The notes under the pieces: generated by a model
Database searches by the model: none
Told to the model about the DNA's origin: nothing
Seen by the model: the letters and a program-made list of their open reading frames with translations, nothing else
Shown: piece after piece, positions 1 to 7,409 of the stretch
How the letters are laid out: the number at the start of each line of letters is the position of its first letter
How positions within the stretch are numbered: the first letter of the stretch is position 1
Position numbers and translations under genes: made by a program
Origin: Thalassospira sp. TSL5-1
Lineage (GTDB): Bacteria; Pseudomonadota; Alphaproteobacteria; Rhodospirillales; Thalassospiraceae
Direction of reading: 5' to 3'
Assembly (NCBI RefSeq): GCF_001907695.1
Contig: NZ_KV880638.1
Coordinates: 1,488,882-1,552,881 of the forward strand
DNA length: 64,000 nucleotides

Positions 1-495
1 GATATGCGCCATCAGGCGGGGGCAGCCGGGCCTGATGATGCTTTGTGGGCAACCGGTGCTGCGGGGGTATCAGGTGCTGAGGGGGCAAAGGGATCGGGCA
101 TATCTCTGCCGGTAGATGCGACCGTTCCCCGCCCCCTAATGGATGAAGATGATGCCGCGCGGGCCAAGCGTCGCCTTATGATCATTCACGGGCAGGGGGA
201 TTTGTTGCATGACCCGATGATTTCACTGCCCAAGCTGGCGCGTGCTGTGGGCATTTCCCCCAACCAGCTTTCTTATGTTTTGAATCACCATATCGGCCAG
301 AACTTTTTTGATTTTGTGAACAGTGCCCGCATTGCCGAAGCTCGGCGGATTTTGCTGGGCGAACCGGACCGGCCCATTTTGGATGTGGCCATGACGGTGG
401 GGTTCAATTCAAAATCGACTTTCAACCTTGCCTTTAAAAAAATCACCGGCGAAACCCCCAGTAGCCTGAGAAGAAAGGAAAATGGCACGTCCTGA
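1..495 (+). CDS. AraC-family transcriptional regulator, 5' end outside window
   Basis: About 164 residues are visible and the frame is open to the left edge, so the N-terminus is probably missing. The C-terminal 100 residues form the paired helix-turn-helix of AraC/XylS regulators: a first helix region around ISLPKLARAVGISPNQLSYVL and the second, best conserved one around ILDVAMTVGFNSKSTFNLAFKK, followed by the usual GETPSSLRRK end. The first 50 visible residues are Gly/Ala-rich and resemble a linker. It precedes a MipA-like gene on the same strand by 164 bp, so it may control that gene; this is inference. Ligand unknown. Confidence 0.85.
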   Translation, partial: DMRHQAGAAGPDDALWATGAAGVSGAEGAKGSGISLPVDATVPRPLMDEDDAARAKRRLMIIHGQGDLLHDPMISLPKLARAVGISPNQLSYVLNHHIGQNFFDFVNSARIAEARRILLGEPDRPILDVAMTVGFNSKSTFNLAFKKITGETPSSLRRKENGTS

Positions 496-659
496 TGCGC
501 ATTCGCACGTTTTGCACGTCCGAACGTATCTGCGCGGACGCCGCACTGCCATAAAACCGGCATGTTGGTCTGAAGATTGGGACACGAGCAAACTGCGTGG
601 GGGCCTGCGCCCTTAAAAAACCGATCATGACAAATAAATGACGGAGATATCTTCAGGAT

Positions 660-1517
660 ATGAAAGTGTATCATTTACGTTACGGCCTGTTGCCGGTGAG
701 CCTGGCGGTGGTGACATTGGCGGTCACATTGCCTGTTGTCGCAAAGGCCGATGACGCAACCGCATCAAAGACGGTCAACACCACTATGCCGGCAAAGGGC
801 GACGAGGGCACGCAAACCACGTCCTATCGCGATCAGTGGTTGAAGGGGCGCTTTCGGTTGGGAGCATTGGGCACGGTTCGTACATCCCCCTATCGTGGGG
901 CGGATAACGCCGATTTTGGTGGCCTGCCCACGTTGGCCTTTGATAGCGAACGCCTGCATGTTGGTCTTGATGGCATCAGGGCCAAAATCGTTCAGGGCAA
1001 TTGGGGCAGCGTTTCCATTTTGGGAAATGTGCGCATGAAGCCGTTTGATGATGATGACAGCAGCTATTTGCGCGGCCTGCATGAACGTGACTGGGCCTTT
1101 GAAACCGGCGTGGCCTATGACCGCCGGTTTGGCCCGGGTAATGCCCATATCGAGTTTTTGCACGATGTCAGCGGAGAACATGAGGGCAAGCAGTTTGATG
1201 CGACCTACAAGGTGCCGTTTCAAACCGGTCGGTTCAAGTATGAACTGGGCGGTGGTGTGATGTGGCGGGATTCCGACCTGAACAATTATTATGTCGAGGT
1301 TCGCCCCAACGAGGCCCGTGCCGACCGTGCGGCCTATTCGGCCGATAGTGCCTTTTTGCCGCATCTTGATGCGTCGGTGGCGTATCAATTGACGGCACAG
1401 ATGATGGTGCGTGCCAACGCCAGCGCCACCTTCCTGCCCAATGAATATACCGACAGTTCAATCATCGAGGATGACGTGATTTATGGTGTTGGCCTGGGGC
1501 TGGTTTACCAGTTTTAA
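660..1517 (+). CDS. MipA/OmpV family outer-membrane protein
   Basis: 285 residues. A Sec signal peptide is visible (MKVYHLRYG, then a hydrophobic stretch ending near VAKADD). The mature protein has alternating short amphipathic segments and ends in YQF, as outer-membrane beta-barrels do. The order GALGTVRTSPYRGADNADFGGLPTLAF near the start and VGLGLVYQF at the end fits the MipA/OmpV family (scaffold or porin-like proteins, function often unclear). The ATG follows an ACGGAGATATC stretch that can act as ribosome binding site. It is convergent with the pigment cluster end at 1614. Confidence 0.85.
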   Translation: MKVYHLRYGLLPVSLAVVTLAVTLPVVAKADDATASKTVNTTMPAKGDEGTQTTSYRDQWLKGRFRLGALGTVRTSPYRGADNADFGGLPTLAFDSERLHVGLDGIRAKIVQGNWGSVSILGNVRMKPFDDDDSSYLRGLHERDWAFETGVAYDRRFGPGNAHIEFLHDVSGEHEGKQFDATYKVPFQTGRFKYELGGGVMWRDSDLNNYYVEVRPNEARADRAAYSADSAFLPHLDASVAYQLTAQMMVRANASATFLPNEYTDSSIIEDDVIYGVGLGLVYQF

Positions 1518-1613
1518 TCCCCGTTGCCAGGCTGGCAAAGCAGGCAGTGCAACCAGATCCGTCCCCCACCGGATGCACTGTCTGCCGTTGCCGCATCAAT
1601 GGGGAACATGCCA

Positions 1614-2867
1614 TCAGGTAATGGCGTTGGCGTTACGTAAAATCAGCGATGTGTTGATACCGCCAAAGGCAAAATTGTTCGACATGACGTGCGTTGCGTC
1701 AATATGGCGGGCGCTGCCTTTGATATAGTCCAGCTCGCCACATTGCGGGTCCACCTGTTCCAGGTTGGCGGTGGCAACAAAGCGGCCTTCGCGCATCATT
1801 TCAATGCCCAGCCAGGCCTCGACTGCCCCGCACGCGCCCAGCGAATGGCCAAAATGCCCCTTTAGGGTATGTAGCGGCACTTCGCGGTTAAACACTGCCC
1901 GCGTGGCAAGGGTTTCGGCAAGGTCGCCGTGGTCGGTGGCGGTGCCGTGCCCATTCACGATGTCGATGTTGCTGGCACCCAGCCCGGCATCATCAAGGGC
2001 CCCTTGCAAGGCAACCTGCATTTTATCAGCCGCGGGCTGGGTAATATGGGTGCCGTCCGAATTGGTGGCGAAACCGGCAATTTCGGCATAAATCGTCGCA
2101 CCGCGCGCACGGGCATGTTCGTATTCTTCCAAAATCAGGGTGCCGGCCCCTTCACCAATCACCAGCCCGTCGCGCCGCGCGTCATAGGGGCGCGGGGTGT
2201 GGCTGGCATCGTCATTATTGGTGCTGGTGGCAAACAGGGTATCAAACACTGCCACCATTGTCGGGCACAGTTCCTCCGCCCCGCCGGCAATCATTACATC
2301 CTGCATGCCATATTTGATGGCTTCATAGGCATAACCAATGCCCATGCTGCCCGATGTGCAGGCGGTTGATGTGGGAATAACCCGCCCGCAAATACCATAC
2401 AGCACGCCTATATTGACCGCCGCCGTGTGGCTCATCATCTGGATATAGCTGGTTGCGGTAATGCCGTTCGATGATCCTGTTTCAAAAAGCTGGGTAAAGC
2501 CCAAAACCGGCGGCGTGCTGCCAAAGGATGAGCCATAGGCAATGCCCATCCGCCCGCCTTGCAAAATGGCTTGATCATCACGCAGGCCTGCATCCATCAG
2601 GGCATTTTCGGTGGCGGCAAGCGCCATTTGCGCCACCCGGCCCATGCTGCGCAACTGTTTGCGGCCAAATTTGCCCGCCAGTGAAAAATTCTGTACCGGG
2701 GCGGCCAGGCGGGTGCGCAGGTCGTATTTGCCTTCCCACTCTTCCATTCGGCAAATGCCGGTTTCGCCGTTATTCATGCGGGTGCGAATGCTGTGCCAGT
2801 CATTGCCAAGGGCGGTAACACCTGACATGCCAGTCACAACCACACGGCGGGGAAAATGGCGGGTCAT
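1614..2867 (-). CDS. Beta-ketoacyl-ACP synthase (ApeR-like), aryl-polyene cluster
   Basis: 417 residues, full thiolase-fold ketosynthase. The nucleophile sits in TSTACTSG (Cys170), followed by GHGTATDHGD and KGHFGHSLGACGA with the two catalytic His residues, and the C-terminal NNFAFGGINTS loop. In aryl-polyene systems such an enzyme condenses malonyl units on the aryl starter or growing chain held on the ACP. It is the last gene of the minus-strand cluster, and its start at 2867 overlaps the ketoreductase end at 2864 by four bases (ATGA). The family member corresponds to ApeR by position and type; exact letter assignments are from memory. Confidence 0.88.
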   Translation of the reverse strand: MTRHFPRRVVVTGMSGVTALGNDWHSIRTRMNNGETGICRMEEWEGKYDLRTRLAAPVQNFSLAGKFGRKQLRSMGRVAQMALAATENALMDAGLRDDQAILQGGRMGIAYGSSFGSTPPVLGFTQLFETGSSNGITATSYIQMMSHTAAVNIGVLYGICGRVIPTSTACTSGSMGIGYAYEAIKYGMQDVMIAGGAEELCPTMVAVFDTLFATSTNNDDASHTPRPYDARRDGLVIGEGAGTLILEEYEHARARGATIYAEIAGFATNSDGTHITQPAADKMQVALQGALDDAGLGASNIDIVNGHGTATDHGDLAETLATRAVFNREVPLHTLKGHFGHSLGACGAVEAWLGIEMMREGRFVATANLEQVDPQCGELDYIKGSARHIDATHVMSNNFAFGGINTSLILRNANAIT

Positions 2868-3589
2868 AACATGCCCCCATTCACGCTGATGACCTGGCGG
2901 GTAATATAGGCGGCATCGTCACTGCATAAAAAGGCGATTGTGGCGGCAATTTCATCGGTTTTGCCAAACCGGCGCAGCGGGATCATGGCGCGCAAGTCGG
3001 CCTCGGGCAGATCGGCGGTCATTTGGGTTTCAATAATGCCCGGTGCAACGGCATTGACCGTGATATTGCGTTTCGCCAGTTCCAGTGCCAGCGATTTGAC
3101 AGCCCCGATAATCCCGGCCTTGGAGGCGGCATAGTTAACCTGCCCGCGATTACCGGCAATCCCGGCAATGGAGGTGAGCGCGACAATACGGCCGGGCTTG
3201 CGACGCTGAACCATTGGCATCACCAGCGGCTTGATGACATTGTAAAAACCGCCCAGATTGGTATTGATCACCGTATCCCATTCGTCATCTTCAAGGGCTG
3301 GAAAGGCCGCATCCCGCGTTAGCCCGGCATTTAAAACCACACCATAGGGGGCACCGTTGTGCGCAAGGTCGGCCTCGATTGCGGTGCGGGTTTGGTCGCG
3401 ATTGGCGATATCGAATTGTATCGGGCGGGCATTGCGGCCAAGGGCGGCAATATCGGCGCACACCGCATCGGCCCCGGCGCGGTCGGAATGATAATGGACA
3501 ATAATGTCAAAGCCATCACGGGCGAGGCGGCGGGCGGTTGCCGCGCCAATGCCCTTGCTGGCACCTGTTACCAGAATGGTGTCTGTCAT
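2864..3589 (-). CDS. 3-oxoacyl-ACP reductase (FabG/ApeQ-like), aryl-polyene cluster
   Basis: 241 residues, short-chain dehydrogenase. The NADP motif VTGASKGIG is at the N-terminus, NAG follows, and the catalytic Ser-Tyr-Lys set appears as LTSIAG and NYAASKAG. It would reduce each beta-keto intermediate during polyene extension. I chose the ATG at 3589, preceded by AGGG and followed directly by the Rossmann motif. An ATG at 3607 that overlaps the upstream stop codon (TAATG) is a real alternative and would add six residues. It sits between the dehydratase and the ketosynthase of the same operon. Confidence 0.88.
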   Translation of the reverse strand: MTDTILVTGASKGIGAATARRLARDGFDIIVHYHSDRAGADAVCADIAALGRNARPIQFDIANRDQTRTAIEADLAHNGAPYGVVLNAGLTRDAAFPALEDDEWDTVINTNLGGFYNVIKPLVMPMVQRRKPGRIVALTSIAGIAGNRGQVNYAASKAGIIGAVKSLALELAKRNITVNAVAPGIIETQMTADLPEADLRAMIPLRRFGKTDEIAATIAFLCSDDAAYITRQVISVNGGML

Positions 3590-3606
3590 CGAACCCTGAT
3601 ATTCCA

Positions 3607-4107
3607 TTATGATGTTGGCGTATCTTCTGCCTTTGGCTGATACACGTTTATGCGCGCGCTGACAATGATCTGCCCGTCCCGGCAAACGGTGCCGTCAAAC
3701 ACGCCCATTTCGCCATCTTCAAAGATATTTTCAACATCGATTGTCAAATGGTCGCCCGGTTTGAAAAAGTCATCCTGCAATGTCATTTTTCGGGTGCCGA
3801 GCAAATAACCGATGCGCGGTTCGCTGTTGCCGGTTTTGCTGGCCTGCCAGGCGCGCCAGCCGCTATAGGCCGAAACTGTCTGGGCGATATATTCGATGCC
3901 GACATAGGATGGAACACCGTTTGCCGCGTCATAAAACATGCTGTTTTCATCAATGTGAACAGCAGCCTTAAGGGACGTGTCATCGGCAGCCAGAATGCGG
4001 TCAATCAGCAACATGGGGCGTGCGTGGGGCACCAGCTTTTCAATGGCAGGAAAGCCATTTTGTGCCGGTGTTTCTGCGGGGGCGGAGGGGCTGTGCCGGT
4101 TTGGCAT
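3607..4107 (-). CDS. Hotdog-fold 3-hydroxyacyl-ACP dehydratase (ApeP-like)
   Basis: 166 residues. The motif PHARPMLLIDRI carries the catalytic His of FabZ/FabA-like dehydratases and YVGIEYIAQTVSAYSGWRA carries the acidic partner on the central helix. In aryl-polyene synthesis a dehydratase of this type removes water from the 3-hydroxy intermediate so that a conjugated double bond forms at each cycle. It lies directly upstream of the ketoreductase, with the stop overlapping a possible ATG of that gene. The first 20 residues are Pro/Ala-rich and poorly conserved. Confidence 0.85.
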   Translation of the reverse strand: MPNRHSPSAPAETPAQNGFPAIEKLVPHARPMLLIDRILAADDTSLKAAVHIDENSMFYDAANGVPSYVGIEYIAQTVSAYSGWRAWQASKTGNSEPRIGYLLGTRKMTLQDDFFKPGDHLTIDVENIFEDGEMGVFDGTVCRDGQIIVSARINVYQPKAEDTPTS

Positions 4108-4162
4108 TCCGATGGGCCTTGTTTGGGTTGAAAATTGTCAGATATGGGCTGTTTGGGTGTTT

Positions 4163-5446
4163 TTAGGGCTGGTTCCAGCCGGTTGCCAGAATAACCGAGG
4201 CATTGCTGCCGCCAAAGGCAAAGGAATTGCTGAGCATGGCGCATTTTGGCATCGGTGGCAGTTGGTTATTGTGTTCGGAAACCAGCTTGATGGCGGGCAG
4301 GTCCGGGTCGGCCTTGCCATCCCATATATGCAGGGGCAGGGCGGCCCCCTGTGGTGCATCACACAGGGCCAGATATAAAATCGCACTTTCAATCGCCCCG
4401 GCAGCACCCAGGGTATGGCCCGTCAGGGGTTTGGTGGAACTGACCGGTACATGATCGCCAAACAGGTCGTGAATGGCGCGCGATTCCATGCTGTCATTAA
4501 GCGGGGTGGCGGTGCCGTGCATGTTTAAATAGGTGATGTCCGCCGGAGTCATGCCTGCCTGGTCAAGGGCGGCAAGCATGGCGGCCCGTGCGCCGGTGCC
4601 TTCCGGGTGTGGGGCGTTGGGGTGGTGGGCATCCGATGTTTCGCCAACCCCCATCACGGCGATGGCGGCGGGGTCGCGCCGCATCATGAAAATGGCCGCC
4701 CCTTCGCCAATATTGATGCCGTCACGATTGGCACTCATGGGGCGGCAGCGCCCTTCTGCCACCGATTGCAGGGCAGCAAAACCGGCAATGGTCAGGCCAC
4801 ACAGGCTATCCACCCCGCCCACCAGCACCGCGTCGCAAAGCCCTGCCTTTAACAACCGCTGCCCGGCAGAAAAGACCTTGGCACTGGATGAACAGGCCGT
4901 GGAAATGACATAGGCAGGCCCGCCCAGCCCCAGGGCCTCGCGCAGGAAATCGGCTGGGGCACCAATTTCCTGGCCGGAATAGGTAAAATCTTCGGGAAGG
5001 GCACCTTTTTGCAGATATTCCCGATAGGATTGTGTGCCTTCATCAATGCCCGATGTGCTGGTGCCGAGGATGACGGCAATGCGCTGTTTGCCAAAACGGT
5101 CAATGGTTTGGGCTATACAATCATTAATCTGCCGGGTGGCTTCCCATAACATCCGGTTGTTGCGGGTATCGTGATGCTGCAAATGGGCAGGCAGGGCACC
5201 AGGTTCGCGCGCAATCATGCCCACGGTCACGGTGCGATCAGGCAAAAAGCTGCCAACTTCAACCATATTGGCCGCGCGTTTGCCCGCCAGGGCTTGCCGT
5301 GTTTCATCTGCCGTCATGCCAAGGGCGGAAACCATGCCCATTGCATGCAGATAACAGGCCGGGTGTTGCGGTGTGCCAGCCCGGTTGGGGGTGTCTGTGC
5401 AATTGTCAGGCGTCGCGGTGTTCCCGTGTGGAACGGTCGATGTCAT
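4163..5446 (-). CDS. Beta-ketoacyl-ACP synthase (ApeO-like), aryl-polyene cluster
   Basis: 427 residues. The active-site motif is STACSSS (Cys185), with MHGTATPLND and TGHTLGAAGA giving both His residues and SNSFAFGGSNAS near the end, so the enzyme should be active. The first 30 residues are an unconserved Thr/Pro-rich tail. It is a second full ketosynthase beside the one at 1614-2867. Its start overlaps the end of the DUF3261 lipoprotein gene by four bases (ATGA), so translation is probably coupled. In APE clusters two such ketosynthases pair with a shorter chain-length-factor-like protein (here 16353-17168). Confidence 0.87.
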   Translation of the reverse strand: MTSTVPHGNTATPDNCTDTPNRAGTPQHPACYLHAMGMVSALGMTADETRQALAGKRAANMVEVGSFLPDRTVTVGMIAREPGALPAHLQHHDTRNNRMLWEATRQINDCIAQTIDRFGKQRIAVILGTSTSGIDEGTQSYREYLQKGALPEDFTYSGQEIGAPADFLREALGLGGPAYVISTACSSSAKVFSAGQRLLKAGLCDAVLVGGVDSLCGLTIAGFAALQSVAEGRCRPMSANRDGINIGEGAAIFMMRRDPAAIAVMGVGETSDAHHPNAPHPEGTGARAAMLAALDQAGMTPADITYLNMHGTATPLNDSMESRAIHDLFGDHVPVSSTKPLTGHTLGAAGAIESAILYLALCDAPQGAALPLHIWDGKADPDLPAIKLVSEHNNQLPPMPKCAMLSNSFAFGGSNASVILATGWNQP

Positions 5447-6153
5447 TGGCTGTCAATCCGCGATGACTGGATGTCGATCTGATAGCCATCGCGCAGGTTA
5501 TGCAGGCTTGCCGCCCCCTGCCAGCGATCCTTTTCAGGATAGGTGATGGCGCTGTATGGCGTGCTTTTGCCGTTTTCGTCGATGGTGACAATCTGGCGGG
5601 TATCCGGGTTCGACACCATTGCCATATTGGCAGGCAGGGCATCGCGCACAATGTCGGCGGGCCAGTAAACCATCATGATATCCACGAGCATACGGGCGGG
5701 GTCAAAGGCATCGGGCATCCAGTCGGCCTGCTCAAAGCTCAGGTCCCGTTCGCTCCAGTTGATCTGCATGGCACGACGGCCCATCGGGTCCAGCATCACC
5801 ATATGCACCTGGCGCGGGGCCAGGCCAATGCGGGCCTGAAAATCAACCGACTGGCCGTTTTGCCAGGTGGCATGAACCTTTTGGATCACATCAACCCGAT
5901 TGGCATCCTTGGGCCAGGGCATTTGCGGCAAGACAAACAGGGCATTTTGATCATTGTTCAGCGCCACGATATGGTCGGGTTCGGCCGCATTCAGCGCCGC
6001 TTCATGCTGCTTTGCATGTTCTTTTTGCTGCGAATTGGAAAAATCGATGGTGCTCAAATCAATGGTGCCCAAATCAAAGGGCAATTCCATCGGCTTGGAG
6101 CAGGCAGCCGTCAACAAGGACGTGGCAATGATAAAGGCAGGACCAAATTTCAC
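5443..6153 (-). CDS. DUF3261-type lipoprotein of the aryl-polyene cluster (ApeN-like)
   Basis: 236 residues with a lipoprotein signal: a short hydrophobic stretch ending in the lipobox LTAAC, Cys18. The mature part has pairs of beta-like segments (for example QVHMVMLDPMGRRAMQINW) that fit the DUF3261 family found in APE clusters beside the MMPL exporter and LolA-like gene. The likely role is in moving or anchoring the finished aryl-polyene lipid at the outer membrane, but this is inference from co-occurrence. It overlaps the FAD enzyme gene end (6150) and the ketosynthase start (5446). Confidence 0.75.
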   Translation of the reverse strand: MKFGPAFIIATSLLTAACSKPMELPFDLGTIDLSTIDFSNSQQKEHAKQHEAALNAAEPDHIVALNNDQNALFVLPQMPWPKDANRVDVIQKVHATWQNGQSVDFQARIGLAPRQVHMVMLDPMGRRAMQINWSERDLSFEQADWMPDAFDPARMLVDIMMVYWPADIVRDALPANMAMVSNPDTRQIVTIDENGKSTPYSAITYPEKDRWQGAASLHNLRDGYQIDIQSSRIDSQ

Positions 6154-7409
6154 AGGCTTAACTCGTGTAACAGGTTCAAATATCGGTCTGTCTTGGCGAC
6201 CAGCGGGTTTTCCATATTCCAGGCATATCCGGCCAAAATCGACACCACCATGCGTTTTAACTGCAAATCGCGATCTGGCTGGTTAAAAATAATCTGCTGC
6301 AGGCGGCCATCATACCATGCCTCGACATAGGATTTGAATGTCGCGATCCCGGCATTCAGGGGCTTGGCAAAGTCGTTTTTCCAGTCAGGCGCGTCTCCGT
6401 TATGGCGGGCAATCAGGGCTTTGGCAGCCAGTTCGGCGGAATAGAGTGCAATGGTAACGCCCGAGGAAAAGACAGGATCCAGAAAACCTGCTGAATTTCC
6501 CAATAAAACATAGCCGTCACCATAAAGATGGTCATTTCCGCTGCTATAGCTGGCAATGGCGGCAAGCGGGCGAGTTTGTTCGGTATTTTGCAAAAGCGCG
6601 CCCAGCGCGGTTTCGCCCAGCAGACGGGCAAATAACGCGTCGTCATTTTCATAGGTGCGGGCATCTGGCGCATCGGCCAGGGGGGATTGATCGTCCAGCG
6701 GGTACACCACGCCAACCGATGCGGTGCCATCGGCAAACGGGATCAGCCAATACCAGATATCGTGGTGGTCGGGATGCACCGTGATCAGGATTTTGTTGCG
6801 GTCATACTCGGTCGCGGTGATGTGGTCGCGCATATGGGTAAACAGGGCCCGGCGCGGTGGCAGCGGGGCGGTATTGGCTGTTCCGCGCAATTTGGGAATA
6901 ACCCGGCCATAGCCGCTGGCATCAACAACAAAACCAGCCTGAATGGTGTCGGTTTGGTCATTATCATCCTGCCAGGTCAGGTGGCAGTCGCCCTCGGCCA
7001 GGTCAGCTGCAATAATACGATGCCCGAATTTGACCGGCACACCCGCCTTGATGACGGCGTCAATCAGGGTTTGATCAAAGGCATCGCGCTTGACCTGAAA
7101 GGTCGTGCTCCAGCCGTCATCCTCGAACCGGTCGTGAAAATCGATGCTGCATTGCTGGTCGCCCCGGGCAAAGGCCGCCCCGTTTTTAAACTGAAAGGCC
7201 TGTGCTTCTGCCTGGGCCGCAATGGTGTCGGCCAGGCCGCATTTTTCCAGCACATTCATGCAAAAGGGCAGCAGGCTCTCGCCTATGACAAAACGCGGGA
7301 AATGGGCTGCCTCCAGCACGATGACGGATAAACCGGCATCGTGTAAAAACTTTGCCACAACCGCCCCGGCCGGGCCTGCACCGATAATGGCAATGTCATA
7401 GTTACGCAT
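6150..7409 (-). CDS. FAD-dependent oxidoreductase with flavin-halogenase motifs
   Basis: 419 residues from the ATG at 7409, which overlaps the MMPL stop by 8 bp; a longer frame upstream is unlikely because it lies inside the exporter gene. The N-terminus has the FAD dinucleotide motif IGAGPAG. Other halogenase-family marks are FPRFVIGESLLP, a Lys in FQFKNGAAF (Lys75), WYWLIP at residues 219-224 (the WxWxIP pattern of flavin-dependent halogenases) and GNSAGFLDPVFSSGV. It could chlorinate or brominate the aryl head group, as in brominated xanthomonadins, or be a related oxidoreductase. It sits between the exporter and the DUF3261 lipoprotein genes. Confidence 0.75.
   Translation of the reverse strand: MRNYDIAIIGAGPAGAVVAKFLHDAGLSVIVLEAAHFPRFVIGESLLPFCMNVLEKCGLADTIAAQAEAQAFQFKNGAAFARGDQQCSIDFHDRFEDDGWSTTFQVKRDAFDQTLIDAVIKAGVPVKFGHRIIAADLAEGDCHLTWQDDNDQTDTIQAGFVVDASGYGRVIPKLRGTANTAPLPPRRALFTHMRDHITATEYDRNKILITVHPDHHDIWYWLIPFADGTASVGVVYPLDDQSPLADAPDARTYENDDALFARLLGETALGALLQNTEQTRPLAAIASYSSGNDHLYGDGYVLLGNSAGFLDPVFSSGVTIALYSAELAAKALIARHNGDAPDWKNDFAKPLNAGIATFKSYVEAWYDGRLQQIIFNQPDRDLQLKRMVVSILAGYAWNMENPLVAKTDRYLNLLHELSL

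Noticed and set aside
1524..1538. Perfect 15-bp palindrome TTGCCAG-G-CTGGCAA after the MipA gene
   Set aside because: The one-base loop cannot form a terminator hairpin and no promoter is near; it may be chance.
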